Shown piece by piece: positions 34,293 to 42,352 of a DNA stretch of 64,000 nt (its first letter is position 1; each line of letters starts with the position of its first letter). Source of the stretch: Pseudomonas paeninsulae. GTDB taxonomy: Bacteria; Pseudomonadota; Gammaproteobacteria; Pseudomonadales; Pseudomonadaceae. The DNA lies in the NCBI RefSeq assembly GCF_035621475.1, contig NZ_CP141799.1, positions 2,034,501 to 2,098,500 of the forward strand, given 5' to 3'. The notes under the pieces are model-generated. The model did not search any database. It worked only from the letters and a program-made list of their open reading frames with translations, and had not been told where the DNA came from. The translations under genes and the position numbers were made by a program.

Positions 34293-36077
34293 TCATAGGC
34301 CGCCCCCCTCTCGATCCATGACCTCTGGATCAATGACATAGAGGCGCGACTGGCCGCCGCCGGGTAGTCGGAAGTTCTTTGTTTTACGTTCGCTGTCTCG
34401 GCGAGCAAGGACGTGTGCCCCTTCCAGCGCCTTGATGACGCGGCTCAGGCCGTAGCCACTGGCAGCCTCCACCAGCGCCGACTTGTTGAACAGGTACAGC
34501 CGCTTGGTGCCGATCAGCTCCCAATAGCCGGCGCGGTTGAACACCTTGGCGTCTGGCGTGTGGTCGTTCACGTCGGAGAAGCGGCTGCTGCCATGGCGGT
34601 CGATGAAGTCAATAATGCCGGCAAGGATCTGCCGGTCTTCCGCGTTACCGCTACCCACGCGGCTCAGCCATTCGCCATAGAGCAAGCGGCAATCCGCGAG
34701 AGCATTGCCCTCGGCCCAGGGCAGCAGCCCGTAGGCGATGGCCATCTCACCAGCCAGGGCGATGACGGCGAAGCGATCCGCCACCCGCCCGGCCTGGGCG
34801 TTGTCCGCGATGAAGCTAGCGCGCACTTCGGCAAAATCTTTTAGCAGTCCGGCGCGGTCGTCGCTGGCCAGCAGGTGCTCGACGAATGCCGGCCCCAGGT
34901 GGCCATGGTGCGCGTCGACAGCCACGGTGAGCAGTCGGTGGAAATCCGCCCCGGCTAGGCCGTGCAATTCATCGAAGGCGCGGTGGGTGCGGGTGCCGGC
35001 GTTCACATCGACCATGCGCAACTCTGCACCAGCATGGGCTGCATTGCCGCCGATGGCCGCGTGCTCGGAAAGCGAGCGCTCACCGCTGGACAGGGTGAGC
35101 AGGCGCCACGACAACTTGGCCCGACCTTCACGCTCGCGGGTCATAGTGCCTTTGCCCTGACCGTTCGCCAGGGAGTAGGCCATCTCCTGCACGCGCTTGG
35201 GGTCGGCGCGTTTGATCTCGTCCAGCGGCAGCAGGGTGTCATTGCGTCCCGATGCCTCGATCTCCAGCCCGCCCTTGGTCATATCCCAGGACGCGGCAAA
35301 GATCCCGGGGTCGCCCCATACCGACGAGCCGATCAGCTGCGCCAGCGACTTGCCGCTGGAGCTGTCGCCGACCAAGTGAACCCCGCCACCCAGTACGCCC
35401 ACTAGGCTCAACAGCGGACCAGCCAGGGCGCAGCCGATGGCCAGGGTCAGTACGGGGTTGCCCTCGCACTTGGCCGCCACCTCGACCCGCCAGCCGGCCA
35501 GATCGCCACGCACACGAAACAGATTCAGCGCCCGACTGCCGGCCTGATAGCGAACCTTGTCGCTGCCCAGCGTGCGGCCAGGCAGTACGAATGCTCCTGA
35601 CTCATGCCAACCAGGTCGGCCTGTGGTGGCGAGCACCTGGGCGGGACGCTGCTCAAGCAGGTACTCCATGAAGGCGCCGCGTTTTTTCATGGCGATAATC
35701 ACGCCCATGCCGAACAGGCTGCGCCGGGCGTCCTCACCGCTGCCGCCGAACACCTCCATGGGAATGATCCACTCCTTGATGCCGCCCTCAGTTAGCAGTC
35801 GCAGCAGCCGGCCCTCGCTGCCGTCGTCGCTGTTGGTGGTCCGCGCGGTGACCGTCACGGGGCTGGCCACCCATTCATCGGTTATTGGTCGGTCGCCGTT
35901 GTCCTCGTCGGCGGTGTCCGTGCCCCGTTTGTAGCTGTGCCAGTACACGCCGGGACGCAGCTTGCGGCCTTTCTCATTGATCACCCAGTGCTCGTAGACG
36001 CCCCAGCAAGGGCGGTCAGGCTCGACCATGGGGGCTTCGGGCCGAAGGTTGATGATGTTGTGCTCAGGCGATGCCAT
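34293..36077 (-). CDS. DUF927 superfamily helicase (replication protein)
   Basis: A 594-residue protein with the DUF927 ATPase core. Walker A GDSSSGKS lies at about 237-244, and a Walker-B-like acidic site follows (NDTLLPLDEIKRADP). The C-terminal part resembles a winged-helix DNA-binding region (ASGYGLSRVIKALEGAHVLARRDSERKTKNFRLPGG). Such proteins act as replicative helicases beside primases in satellites and plasmids. It overlaps the primase gene by 14 bases, and the iteron region starts right after its stop. Together these form a replication module. Confidence 0.85.
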   Translation of the reverse strand: MASPEHNIINLRPEAPMVEPDRPCWGVYEHWVINEKGRKLRPGVYWHSYKRGTDTADEDNGDRPITDEWVASPVTVTARTTNSDDGSEGRLLRLLTEGGIKEWIIPMEVFGGSGEDARRSLFGMGVIIAMKKRGAFMEYLLEQRPAQVLATTGRPGWHESGAFVLPGRTLGSDKVRYQAGSRALNLFRVRGDLAGWRVEVAAKCEGNPVLTLAIGCALAGPLLSLVGVLGGGVHLVGDSSSGKSLAQLIGSSVWGDPGIFAASWDMTKGGLEIEASGRNDTLLPLDEIKRADPKRVQEMAYSLANGQGKGTMTREREGRAKLSWRLLTLSSGERSLSEHAAIGGNAAHAGAELRMVDVNAGTRTHRAFDELHGLAGADFHRLLTVAVDAHHGHLGPAFVEHLLASDDRAGLLKDFAEVRASFIADNAQAGRVADRFAVIALAGEMAIAYGLLPWAEGNALADCRLLYGEWLSRVGSGNAEDRQILAGIIDFIDRHGSSRFSDVNDHTPDAKVFNRAGYWELIGTKRLYLFNKSALVEAASGYGLSRVIKALEGAHVLARRDSERKTKNFRLPGGGQSRLYVIDPEVMDREGGGL

Positions 36078-36942
36078 GGGCGTTGCTCCAGGCGACTAAA
36101 TCGTTGAAGTCGGTGAGGCTGTTGGGCGCCCCCTCGGGCCACTCTGGAAAGACCACCTGGCCACCCACCGCGACCGCGGCGGCATGGGCGGCGGTGCGGC
36201 CGGGATTGCCTGGGGTCAGTCGGTCGTCGTCGCCAGCGATGATGATCTCGATACCTGGGTGTTTGGCTCTCAGCCCCAGCCCTACCGGCAGCAAGTTGCC
36301 GGCATTCATCGCGCAAGCTACGGCGTCACCTGTGTGCTCATGAATGGTCGCGCCGGTCGCTCGACCCTCACAGATATAAAGCCGCTGGCCTATCTCAATA
36401 GTCCCAATGAGCGAATAGCAGCCCTTGACCATGCCGCCGAACAGAAAGCGCTTGGTCCCGTCAGGGTGGATGCGCTGCAGATTCACCAGTTTCCCGCCAT
36501 AGGTCAGTGGCACCAGCAGCACGTCACCACGCTGGCGCAGGGCATAGGCGCGGATTGCCTTTGCGATCAGGTAGGGGTGATCGGGATCGGCGCGGCGAGC
36601 ATCACGCCATAGACGCTTGGCATATTCGGCAGCGTCTTGCTGGCGCTGGTGCTGCTCGGCCTCCCGCTGGCGTCGGGCCTGCTCGATGCGCTGGCGCAGT
36701 TGCTCGGTCTCATGTGGGGTGGTCGGCTGGCGGCTGCTCCAAGTGTGCGATGTGCCGATTTTCCAACTGCCAAAACAGCCGGACGCGATGCCGTCAGCGA
36801 ACAGCAGATACCAGCCGTTGAGGGTGCCGGGCTTGTCGGCGGGCACCCAGAATCGTCGGATGGTGCCGTCTGGTATTGGCAGCCAATCCAGCGGCCCGAA
36901 CACGGTCTGCAAGGCGTCACGGTATTGAGTCACGCAATCCAT
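36064..36942 (-). CDS. Toprim-domain primase
   Basis: A 292-residue protein. The middle (YAKRLWRDARRADPDHPYLIAKAIRAYALRQRGDVLLVPLTY) matches phage/plasmid primase proteins, and the C-terminal half is a Toprim fold with Glu192 in YICEGRATGATI and the DDD at 238-240 in IIAGDDDR. No CHC2 zinc finger is seen at the N-terminus. It should synthesise RNA primers for the element's own replication, working with the DUF927 protein whose gene overlaps it. ATG 36942 overlaps a short upstream reading frame. Confidence 0.82.
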   Translation of the reverse strand: MDCVTQYRDALQTVFGPLDWLPIPDGTIRRFWVPADKPGTLNGWYLLFADGIASGCFGSWKIGTSHTWSSRQPTTPHETEQLRQRIEQARRQREAEQHQRQQDAAEYAKRLWRDARRADPDHPYLIAKAIRAYALRQRGDVLLVPLTYGGKLVNLQRIHPDGTKRFLFGGMVKGCYSLIGTIEIGQRLYICEGRATGATIHEHTGDAVACAMNAGNLLPVGLGLRAKHPGIEIIIAGDDDRLTPGNPGRTAAHAAAVAVGGQVVFPEWPEGAPNSLTDFNDLVAWSNAHGIA

Positions 36943-37070
36943 AGCAGCACCTCCAGGGCGATCAATAGCACCAGATCAGCACCAGCCGGCGCGATGGTGA
37001 ACAGGTAGCGATGGGCCAAAATTGGGCAAGCCGATCCCGTCGGCGCTTGGGCGCCGTTTTGAATATTCAT
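36930..37070 (-). CDS. Putative small membrane protein
   Basis: A 46-residue frame starting at ATG 37070, three bases after the stop of the upstream gene and overlapping the primase start by 13 bases. It ends in a hydrophobic helix (APAGADLVLLIALEVLLWIA) that would span the membrane. Its tight placement supports translation, though coding could also serve only to couple the primase. No family is recognised. Confidence 0.45.
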   Translation of the reverse strand: MNIQNGAQAPTGSACPILAHRYLFTIAPAGADLVLLIALEVLLWIA

Positions 37071-37073
37071 GGG

Positions 37074-37427
37074 TTAAGCCCTTGTTTCGGCTTGGAGATG
37101 CTCGACTGGAGAGTTGCCCCAACAGCCAATGCCGCGCAGGAATGCGATGCCGGGGCGAGCGGTTTCCCGCGCCTCGATTACCCGGCGCTTGATACGGTCG
37201 GTGATGTGCTCCGCCTCGGGACGCTCACCGCTGAAACAGCCATGGCGATTAATCGTCACAGTGTCATTGGGCAGCGCGTCGCGCAGCATCTCGGCCAGCT
37301 CCCGGGCCAGGTCGCCAAGTGTCACCACGGGGAAGCTCACGCCGAAGTCCGGCTCGCTGTAGTGGATGCGGACGCTATAGCCGATAAACCCTTGGTCGAT
37401 GCTAGAGTTTTCACTGGATGCGCTCAT
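37074..37427 (-). CDS. Hypothetical element protein
   Basis: A 117-residue soluble protein (GFIGYSVRIHYSEPDFGVSFPVVTLGDLARELAEMLRDALPNDTVTINRHGCFSGE). No known domain is recognised. ATG 37427 is supported by GGAGG and by the ATGA overlap (37424-37427) with the upstream gene. It is part of a tightly packed row leading into the primase. Confidence 0.65.
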   Translation of the reverse strand: MSASSENSSIDQGFIGYSVRIHYSEPDFGVSFPVVTLGDLARELAEMLRDALPNDTVTINRHGCFSGERPEAEHITDRIKRRVIEARETARPGIAFLRGIGCWGNSPVEHLQAETRA

Positions 37428-37681
37428 TGCCCGGCCTCCAGTTGCTTGCTGGTGAGAACGTCCAGGCTGTCGCCGTCGCAATACATCTTGTCGCCGATTA
37501 ATGCGAGTGCGCAGCCTAGACCGTCTAACTCGGCCAGGGTCAGCCCGGACGCCATGTCCACGTTCGACTTCATCAGCGCATCACGGCGCAGGATGCCGGC
37601 GATACTACCAATGGCGAGCGCAATTTCCTGCATACGATCCGCTTCGGTATTGAGGCGGCTCAGCATTGTGGAGCGGTTCAT
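37424..37681 (-). CDS. Small hypothetical element protein
   Basis: An 85-residue helical protein (MNRSTMLSRLNTEADRMQEIALAIGSIAGILRRDALM...). It overlaps its neighbours on both sides by ATGA (37424-37427, 37678-37681), so it is translated as part of the operon. No domain is recognised. Confidence 0.65.
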   Translation of the reverse strand: MNRSTMLSRLNTEADRMQEIALAIGSIAGILRRDALMKSNVDMASGLTLAELDGLGCALALIGDKMYCDGDSLDVLTSKQLEAGQ

Positions 37682-37851
37682 ACGGCACCCCCTACAACTT
37701 CCAAGGCGCGAGCACGGGCCATGGCGGCGTTGTACCGGGCAAGGCGGACGGACAAAGAGGAATCAGCGCGCAGGGCGGCCATGGCTATGGCGCGGTGATA
37801 CGCGGCGCGAGCTTTGGACGGATTGAGACTGAGGATCTGATGCTGGGTCAT
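37678..37851 (-). CDS. Small basic element protein, first gene of the replication operon
   Basis: A 57-residue protein (MTQHQILSLNPSKARAAYHRAIAMAALRAD...), basic and helical. The frame is open upstream to 38145, but those residues look non-coding and span a terminator, so ATG 37851 is used; its ribosome site is weak. It overlaps the next gene by four bases. It probably heads the operon running through primase and helicase, behind the hairpin at 37871-37918. Confidence 0.55.
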   Translation of the reverse strand: MTQHQILSLNPSKARAAYHRAIAMAALRADSSLSVRLARYNAAMARARALEVVGGAV

Positions 37852-37870
37852 AATTGGAGAGCCTATGTTG

Positions 37871-37918
37871 CGGTTGCGTTCTCCGCTCCCATGACGCCAA
37901 TCATGGTGAGCGGAACCG
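37871..37918 (-). promoter_or_regulatory. Stem-loop before the replication operon
   Basis: CGGTT/AACCG, CCGCTC/GAGCGG and CATGA/TCATG pair in order around the loop CGCCAA with small internal loops. It lies just upstream of ATG 37851 and after a terminator, so it could be an operator or a 5' leader structure. Confidence 0.5.
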
Positions 37919-38007
37919 TGCAGGTTGGCGTACCGGACATAGGAACCGGCGCTCCCGAAGGAGCCCCACACGGCCCGCCCATAAAGGTGCAGCCATGCTG
38001 TGGACAC

Positions 38008-38029
38008 AAAAAAACCGCTCTTATGGCGG
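38008..38029 (-). terminator. Intrinsic terminator after the Rha operon
   Basis: On the minus strand CCGC-CATAAGA-GCGG is followed by seven T residues (38014-38008). It separates the regulatory genes from the replication operon. Confidence 0.75.
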
Positions 38030-38141
38030 TGTGTCCGCCTATGTGTCAGGACGCCAATCCTGATCGCTGGATTTGCAGCGACATGGGCACCATATCGTCC
38101 TTGGTTGAGCTTGGCAACAGCGGGGAATAAATGCGAGGCCA

Positions 38142-38810
38142 TCATGCGGCCTCACTCCCAACCAGCAAGCCGCCAGCGCCAGCCATGAAAGCCAGCACGG
38201 CCTCTTTGGCCTTGCGTCCTGCCTCCCTGTGATCCTTGCCTGCCTCAAGCCTTGAATGCAGCCGGCGCCGGTAGACAGCCTGCAAGGTCGTGAGCAGTAG
38301 GCGCTGCTCGATTGTCAGCGTACCGCGCTCGCCGCTGGCTATGCCCATAACGGCGTTCAGTGCCTTGTTCGCATTGATGTGGAACACCCGCTCGGGAGTG
38401 GTGCTACCGCATGCCTGAGCGCGCTTGGCGAGCTGCGCGACCTCGTCATGCATGGCGTGATAAAGCGGCAAGTATTGGGTGTCTGTGATAGCGGTTTTTG
38501 CACGCACCTCACGAAAGGCCATAATCAGCTCAGACTTCAAGCCCACCACGCGGTCAGTGTTGCGCGAGAGCGCCAGCAGGAAAAACGCTTGATCTTCATT
38601 TAGCTGAGCAAAGCGCTCGGGGCGACCACCTACCGAGCCGGCAAGGGGTTTCTCCGTTTGAAACGGAAGAACCCCGAACCGCTTGAGCTTATCGGCATAT
38701 CGCTCGATTACTTCCATGGTGCTCTTGTGCTGCGTGCCCAGTTGTTCAGCCAACAGGCGGCTATCCACTCGGGCCTCGCCTTTGGCTTGTGTCAAAGTGA
38801 CTGTGCTCAT
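38142..38810 (-). CDS. Rha-family phage regulatory protein
   Basis: A 222-residue protein. Residues 5-105 form the Rha (pRha) domain: VDSRLLAEQLGTQHKSTMEVIERYADKLKRFGVLPFQTEKP then GRPERFAQLNEDQAFFLLALSRNTDRVVGLKSELIMAFREVR. The C-terminal part is a separate helical domain. Rha proteins affect lytic growth of phages and occur in prophages and satellites. Start overlap with the upstream gene is ATGA (38807-38810). Confidence 0.85.
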   Translation of the reverse strand: MSTVTLTQAKGEARVDSRLLAEQLGTQHKSTMEVIERYADKLKRFGVLPFQTEKPLAGSVGGRPERFAQLNEDQAFFLLALSRNTDRVVGLKSELIMAFREVRAKTAITDTQYLPLYHAMHDEVAQLAKRAQACGSTTPERVFHINANKALNAVMGIASGERGTLTIEQRLLLTTLQAVYRRRLHSRLEAGKDHREAGRKAKEAVLAFMAGAGGLLVGSEAA

Positions 38811-39109
38811 GCGGCGACTCTCCCGGCTGGTTCAGTGCTCAGGCAGTACAGGGCTATGCCGTCATGAGTGCGGCCCTGGTCGTCTGTCAGGGTAATTAAC
38901 CGGGTCTTGATCAAGTGTCCGGCTGCTCGCAGTTCGGATATGCGCGCGCCAGGTCGGAGGATGTTGAGCTCTCGAATGGCGGCGAATGTGTCCACTGGCC
39001 CCAGCTTCAAGCGAGCCAGCAGGCGCAGGCGTTGAGCACTGCCACTGGTATCATTGATGTGCGATTTCTTAGGGCTGGCCGAATGGTCGACCTTTGTTGT
39101 TTGCGTCAT
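38807..39109 (-). CDS. Winged-helix element regulator
   Basis: A 100-residue protein with an HTH-like C-terminal half (GSAQRLRLLARLKLGPVDTFAAIRELNILRPGARISELRAAGHLIKTRLITLTDDQG), as in small phage helix-turn-helix proteins. ATG 39109 overlaps the stop of the KilA-N gene (ATGA). It is part of the alpA - kilA-N - HTH - rha operon. Confidence 0.7.
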   Translation of the reverse strand: MTQTTKVDHSASPKKSHINDTSGSAQRLRLLARLKLGPVDTFAAIRELNILRPGARISELRAAGHLIKTRLITLTDDQGRTHDGIALYCLSTEPAGRVAA

Positions 39110-39597
39110 GCGCACGCTCCCGGCAGATCACTGCCTGTACTCAGTTGCTGGGCGAGCTTTTCAGCAACGAACTGGCTTAATGGCGACTCCAGCCAATCCT
39201 TTCCACCAACCTCCTGCCACCGTGCAAAGTCAGCGGCCAAACGAGGGTGGATCCAAAGACCAGGGCGAAAGTCTTTTTGGCCGCCACCGATCGCTGTCGC
39301 ACGGATAACCCGCCCGGGATCTCCAGACTCATTGCGGATAACCCCAGAGGTTGCCAGGGCTCTATGGAAATCTGGCTCGTGGCGGCGGATGGTTTGCAGA
39401 TCCAACCATTGAGCATGGAGTGGCCGGCCGAGCTGCTCAGTAATCTCAGCCAACTGCGGCAGCACTTCGCCAAGGGCTAAATACTCGCGGACGTTCTTCC
39501 TGAAGTGCTTTGCCAGAAGACTGGCGTTGACGAACCCGTCAGGGCTGATAGCAACGATGTGCTTGCCGCAGTAGTGGATAACGAGATGAGTGCTCAT
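39106..39597 (-). CDS. KilA-N domain protein
   Basis: A 163-residue protein matching the KilA-N DNA-binding domain: IAISPDGFVNASLLAKHFRKNVREYL-like start and GLWIHPRLAADFARW, followed by a C-terminal helical end. KilA-N proteins are phage and satellite regulators; the exact target is unknown. ATG 39597 overlaps the AlpA stop (39594-39597). The frame runs open further upstream into the AlpA gene but is not coding there. Confidence 0.8.
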   Translation of the reverse strand: MSTHLVIHYCGKHIVAISPDGFVNASLLAKHFRKNVREYLALGEVLPQLAEITEQLGRPLHAQWLDLQTIRRHEPDFHRALATSGVIRNESGDPGRVIRATAIGGGQKDFRPGLWIHPRLAADFARWQEVGGKDWLESPLSQFVAEKLAQQLSTGSDLPGACA

Positions 39598-39872
39598 GCT
39601 GCCACCGCGTGGTCGCGCTTGGCGATCCGGGAAGCAACCCAAGCCTGAACCTCTCCGAGCACCCAGCCAACAGGGGCGCCACGAGACTTGCTGTCGCTCA
39701 AAGGCACGGCGCGGGGAAATGTCGGATCTTCTTTCAGACGCTTGTAGACGGTAGGTCGAGCCAGCCCGGTAATGGCCTCCAGCTCGGGCATCCGAATGAT
39801 GGTTACGGCAGGGTCGAACTGCGGAAGGCTGGCGGCGCAACTGGCCGCCTTGAGGGGCTGGATGTTGTTCAT
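39594..39872 (-). CDS. AlpA-family transcriptional activator
   Basis: A 92-residue HTH protein (TIIRMPELEAITGLARPTVYKRLKEDPTFPRAVPLSDSKSRGAPVGWVLGEVQAWVASRI), a full AlpA pattern. In P4-like elements and phage-inducible islands AlpA activates the integrase/excision or replication genes. It is the first gene of a four-gene coupled operon and is preceded by the repeat cluster at 39920-39989, the likely regulatory site. GGGAAG precedes ATG 39872. Confidence 0.88.
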   Translation of the reverse strand: MNNIQPLKAASCAASLPQFDPAVTIIRMPELEAITGLARPTVYKRLKEDPTFPRAVPLSDSKSRGAPVGWVLGEVQAWVASRIAKRDHAVAA

Positions 39873-39919
39873 ATTGCTTCCCGTTATTGGTGTGGACGGG
39901 AATAGATTGATGAAGTGTG

Positions 39920-39989
39920 CCGGAACTTTCGATCCGAACTCCAGTGGTCCAAAGTTTCCGGAAAGTTTCAGCTCTCGAAAGTTTCCGGA
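39920..39989. promoter_or_regulatory. Cluster of CGAAAGTTTCCGG-type half-sites before alpA
   Basis: AAAGTTTCCGGA occurs at 39951-39962 and 39978-39989, a shorter GGAAAGTTT at 39961-39969, and the inverted form CCGGAACTTTCG at 39920-39931. The cluster covers the alpA promoter region and the last codons of the DUF6387-like gene, so it may bind AlpA or a repressor. Confidence 0.55.
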
Positions 39990-40879
39990 TCGGCTTGCGG
40001 CTGAGCTCCATCTTCTGCTTCTGCTACGGCCTGAGCTCGAAGCTCTGAAAGGTTGCGCATTAGGCTGATGGCGAGCGGCTTGACCGTCTTCCTGAAACTG
40101 CTTTCGCCTTTATCGTAATCGCTCACCGCTGCAGACATAACTCGGTCAGGTATATGTACACCGGCTTCCAGCTCCCAAATAAGCAGATCAAGATGCGGTA
40201 ACAGGCCATAACGCGCCCAGTCCTTATATGCTGGTTTTCGATTATTTCGAGCTAAGGGCCGCTCAGCCCTAGCCCGATTTAACCAAGCATCAAAAGCCTT
40301 TCGCAGATCGTCGTCACGGGCTCTCAGGTCAATCGATAGAACAGGCTTCCCCGCAATGTTTAGAGGCAGGCTTTTGAGGTGTTGAGGTGTTTTGTATGAG
40401 GGGTCACAGCAATGGGCAAGCATTGACCATTGATCTAAATCGCTCTGCTCTTTGCTGCCATGCTCATGCAGAAAATGATCGGAACGGGCCTGCGACAGAA
40501 GGGCGCTGACTGCAAGAGGGCGGACGGGACTTTCTTCAGGCGATATGGGGATCTTCGTCAGCCCGCCTCGATATTCAATGAAGGCGGCAGAGGATTTGCC
40601 GCGAACGATCATTGCCCTTTGTGAAATCAGTGGGCCGGTAGGACGGCTCCTTATTTGGGTCAATGCAGGGGTTGCTTTGTCACGCCAGAGTCTCATGGCT
40701 TGATCTCGCACCTCGTTGGAAAGGTCGAGCTTTATGGGATATTCGGGATTGCCCTCAAGAATTTGCCTCCGCAAACCCAGCTGCTCATGCCATTGGGCGG
40801 CATTGAAAGTCTCAGTCTCGCGATATTTCTCGAGGCTAAACCACTCTGGCAGTTGATCACGTCGGTCAATCTTTGCCAC
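39968..40879 (-). CDS. DUF6387-like protein beside the integrase
   Basis: A 303-residue soluble protein starting VAKIDRRDQLPEWFSLEKYRE, as in the DUF6387 group encoded next to integrases of genomic islands. GTG 40879 is chosen because AGGAGG lies seven bases before it; ATG 40966 would lack this. Its C-terminal part (AGVHIPDRVMSAAVSDYDKGESSFRKTVKPLA) is helical. The function is unknown; a role in integration control or defence is only suggested by position. Confidence 0.65.
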   Translation of the reverse strand: MAKIDRRDQLPEWFSLEKYRETETFNAAQWHEQLGLRRQILEGNPEYPIKLDLSNEVRDQAMRLWRDKATPALTQIRSRPTGPLISQRAMIVRGKSSAAFIEYRGGLTKIPISPEESPVRPLAVSALLSQARSDHFLHEHGSKEQSDLDQWSMLAHCCDPSYKTPQHLKSLPLNIAGKPVLSIDLRARDDDLRKAFDAWLNRARAERPLARNNRKPAYKDWARYGLLPHLDLLIWELEAGVHIPDRVMSAAVSDYDKGESSFRKTVKPLAISLMRNLSELRAQAVAEAEDGAQPQADPETFES

Positions 40880-40970
40880 TGCAATACCTCCTGAAGTGAG
40901 ACTCAAAAAGTGGCCGGCGATGTAGTTCGTCCGCTTTTGTTTCCGCTGGAGTAGGACATCCAGCATTTTG

Positions 40971-42197
40971 TTATGCGCGCTTAAAACCCACCACGTTGCC
41001 GGCTGCCAGTTTGTCTAGGTGGTCGGCATACCATTGCAGCATTGCGCGGCGTTGCTCCAGATAGGTGGCCTTGTTGTAAACGCCGGCCACGCCGTCCTCT
41101 GCGTGGGAGAGCTGCGCCTCTACATGTTCTTTGGCAAAGCCGTTTTCTCGCAGGGTGGTTGAAGCGATATGGCGGAAGCCGTGGCCAGTCTGCCGGCCAC
41201 GATAGCCCAGGCGGCCAAGTGCCATGTTGAATGCCATGTTGCTGAGTGGTTTGGTGCGGTCATTACGGCCAGGGAACAGCAATAGATAGGCACCAGTCAG
41301 GCGGCGAAGCTCGGTGAGGGCTTCCAGTGCCTGTTGGGATAACGGCACGACATGATCCCGGCGCTTCTTCATCCGCGCGGCGGGAATGCTCCAGAGGCCG
41401 GCGTCTAGATCGAACTCCGACCACGGGGCTTCCCGTAGCTCGCTGGGTCGCGCGCCAGTGAGCACCATAAGACGTAGCCCCAAGCGGACTATGTGCGAGT
41501 GCGGATAGCCGTTGATGGCGCGTAGGAGGGCGGGCAGTTCGTCCGCCGCGACGTGGGCATAGTTCTCGGACGGCTTGGTCTTGAGAAACTTGTGCAGCCC
41601 CTCCAGCGGGTTGAAGACGGCGCGACCCGTAACCCTGGCCAGGTCGTATGCTTCCTTGCAGTAACGGCGCACGTTGCCCATCTGGTCAATGATTCCCTTC
41701 TGCTCCATGTCGCGCAGGAACTCCATCCACTCCATCGGCAGTATCCCTGTGTACGGGCGTTTGCCGAAGACCGGGAACACATGCAACTCCAGGGCACCGA
41801 TGATCCGCTTGGCGGTGCCGTCTTCCCATGCATGTCGGCGAGTGCTGAACCACTCCCGCGCCAGGGCTTCAAAGGTGTTGTTGGCGGCGGCCAGCTCGGC
41901 AGACTTTCGGGCCTGTTTGGTGGCGAGAGGGTTTTTGCCTTCCGCCAGATCGGCGCGTAGTTCGGCTGCCTTCTGCCTGGCCAGTGCGCCACTGACTTCG
42001 GGGTACGCCCCCATACCAATCCATGACCACTTGCCGTCCGGCTTTTTGTAGCGCAGTTCCCACGACTTCCCGCCGTTTGGTTTCACCCTGAAATACAGCC
42101 CTTGACCGTCTTGTTCACGGTAGGCGGCGGCCTCCGGTTCGAGGCTGGAGAGGGTCGTGTCGGCCAGCGGGCGGCGCTTAATTTCGCTGCGTTTCAT
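40971..42197 (-). CDS. int: P4-family tyrosine integrase
   Basis: A 408-residue tyrosine recombinase. The N-terminal DUF4102-type arm-binding domain (LADTTLSSLEPEAAAYREQDGQGLYFRVKPNGGKSWELRYK) is followed by a core-binding domain and the catalytic domain, with Arg in TGARPSELREAPWSEFD, HGFRH, LSHAEDGV and Tyr in YNKATYLEQRR. It integrates the element at the tRNA-Pro 3' end and is transcribed away from it. GGCATACAC repeats at 42201-42250 are likely arm sites overlapping its promoter. Confidence 0.95.
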   Translation of the reverse strand: MKRSEIKRRPLADTTLSSLEPEAAAYREQDGQGLYFRVKPNGGKSWELRYKKPDGKWSWIGMGAYPEVSGALARQKAAELRADLAEGKNPLATKQARKSAELAAANNTFEALAREWFSTRRHAWEDGTAKRIIGALELHVFPVFGKRPYTGILPMEWMEFLRDMEQKGIIDQMGNVRRYCKEAYDLARVTGRAVFNPLEGLHKFLKTKPSENYAHVAADELPALLRAINGYPHSHIVRLGLRLMVLTGARPSELREAPWSEFDLDAGLWSIPAARMKKRRDHVVPLSQQALEALTELRRLTGAYLLLFPGRNDRTKPLSNMAFNMALGRLGYRGRQTGHGFRHIASTTLRENGFAKEHVEAQLSHAEDGVAGVYNKATYLEQRRAMLQWYADHLDKLAAGNVVGFKRA

Positions 42198-42200
42198 GCC

Positions 42201-42250
42201 GTGTATGCCTCGGGTTCGAGTTTTCAGCCAGCATACAAGCTGGCATACAC
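42201..42250. repeat. Candidate integrase arm-binding repeats, tRNA end
   Basis: GTGTATGCC (42201-42209, the complement of GGCATACAC), GCATACAA (42231-42238) and GGCATACAC (42242-42250) lie between int and the tRNA. The same 9-mer occurs at the far end (25469-25488). Confidence 0.6.
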
Positions 42251-42293
42251 GATGGGAAGGTCTAGGGGTAGATAAGGAGATACAGCCAGATAC

Positions 42294-42321
42294 AAGAAAG
42301 CCCGCACTAGGCGGGCTTCTT
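42294..42321 (-). terminator. Element-borne terminator for the tRNA transcript
   Basis: AAGAAAGCCCGC pairs with GCGGGCTTCTT around ACTAG. It mirrors the hairpin at 25321-25349, so the element brought its own copy to replace the displaced one. Confidence 0.75.
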
Positions 42322-42352
42322 GGGGTGTTTCGTAGAGTGGTTGAGACTGCTA

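Noticed and set aside
33955..34296. 113-codon minus-strand frame across the iteron region
   Set aside because: Its start overlaps the helicase stop, but the protein consists largely of translated repeats (GN-rich) and resembles no family; the repeats explain the open frame.
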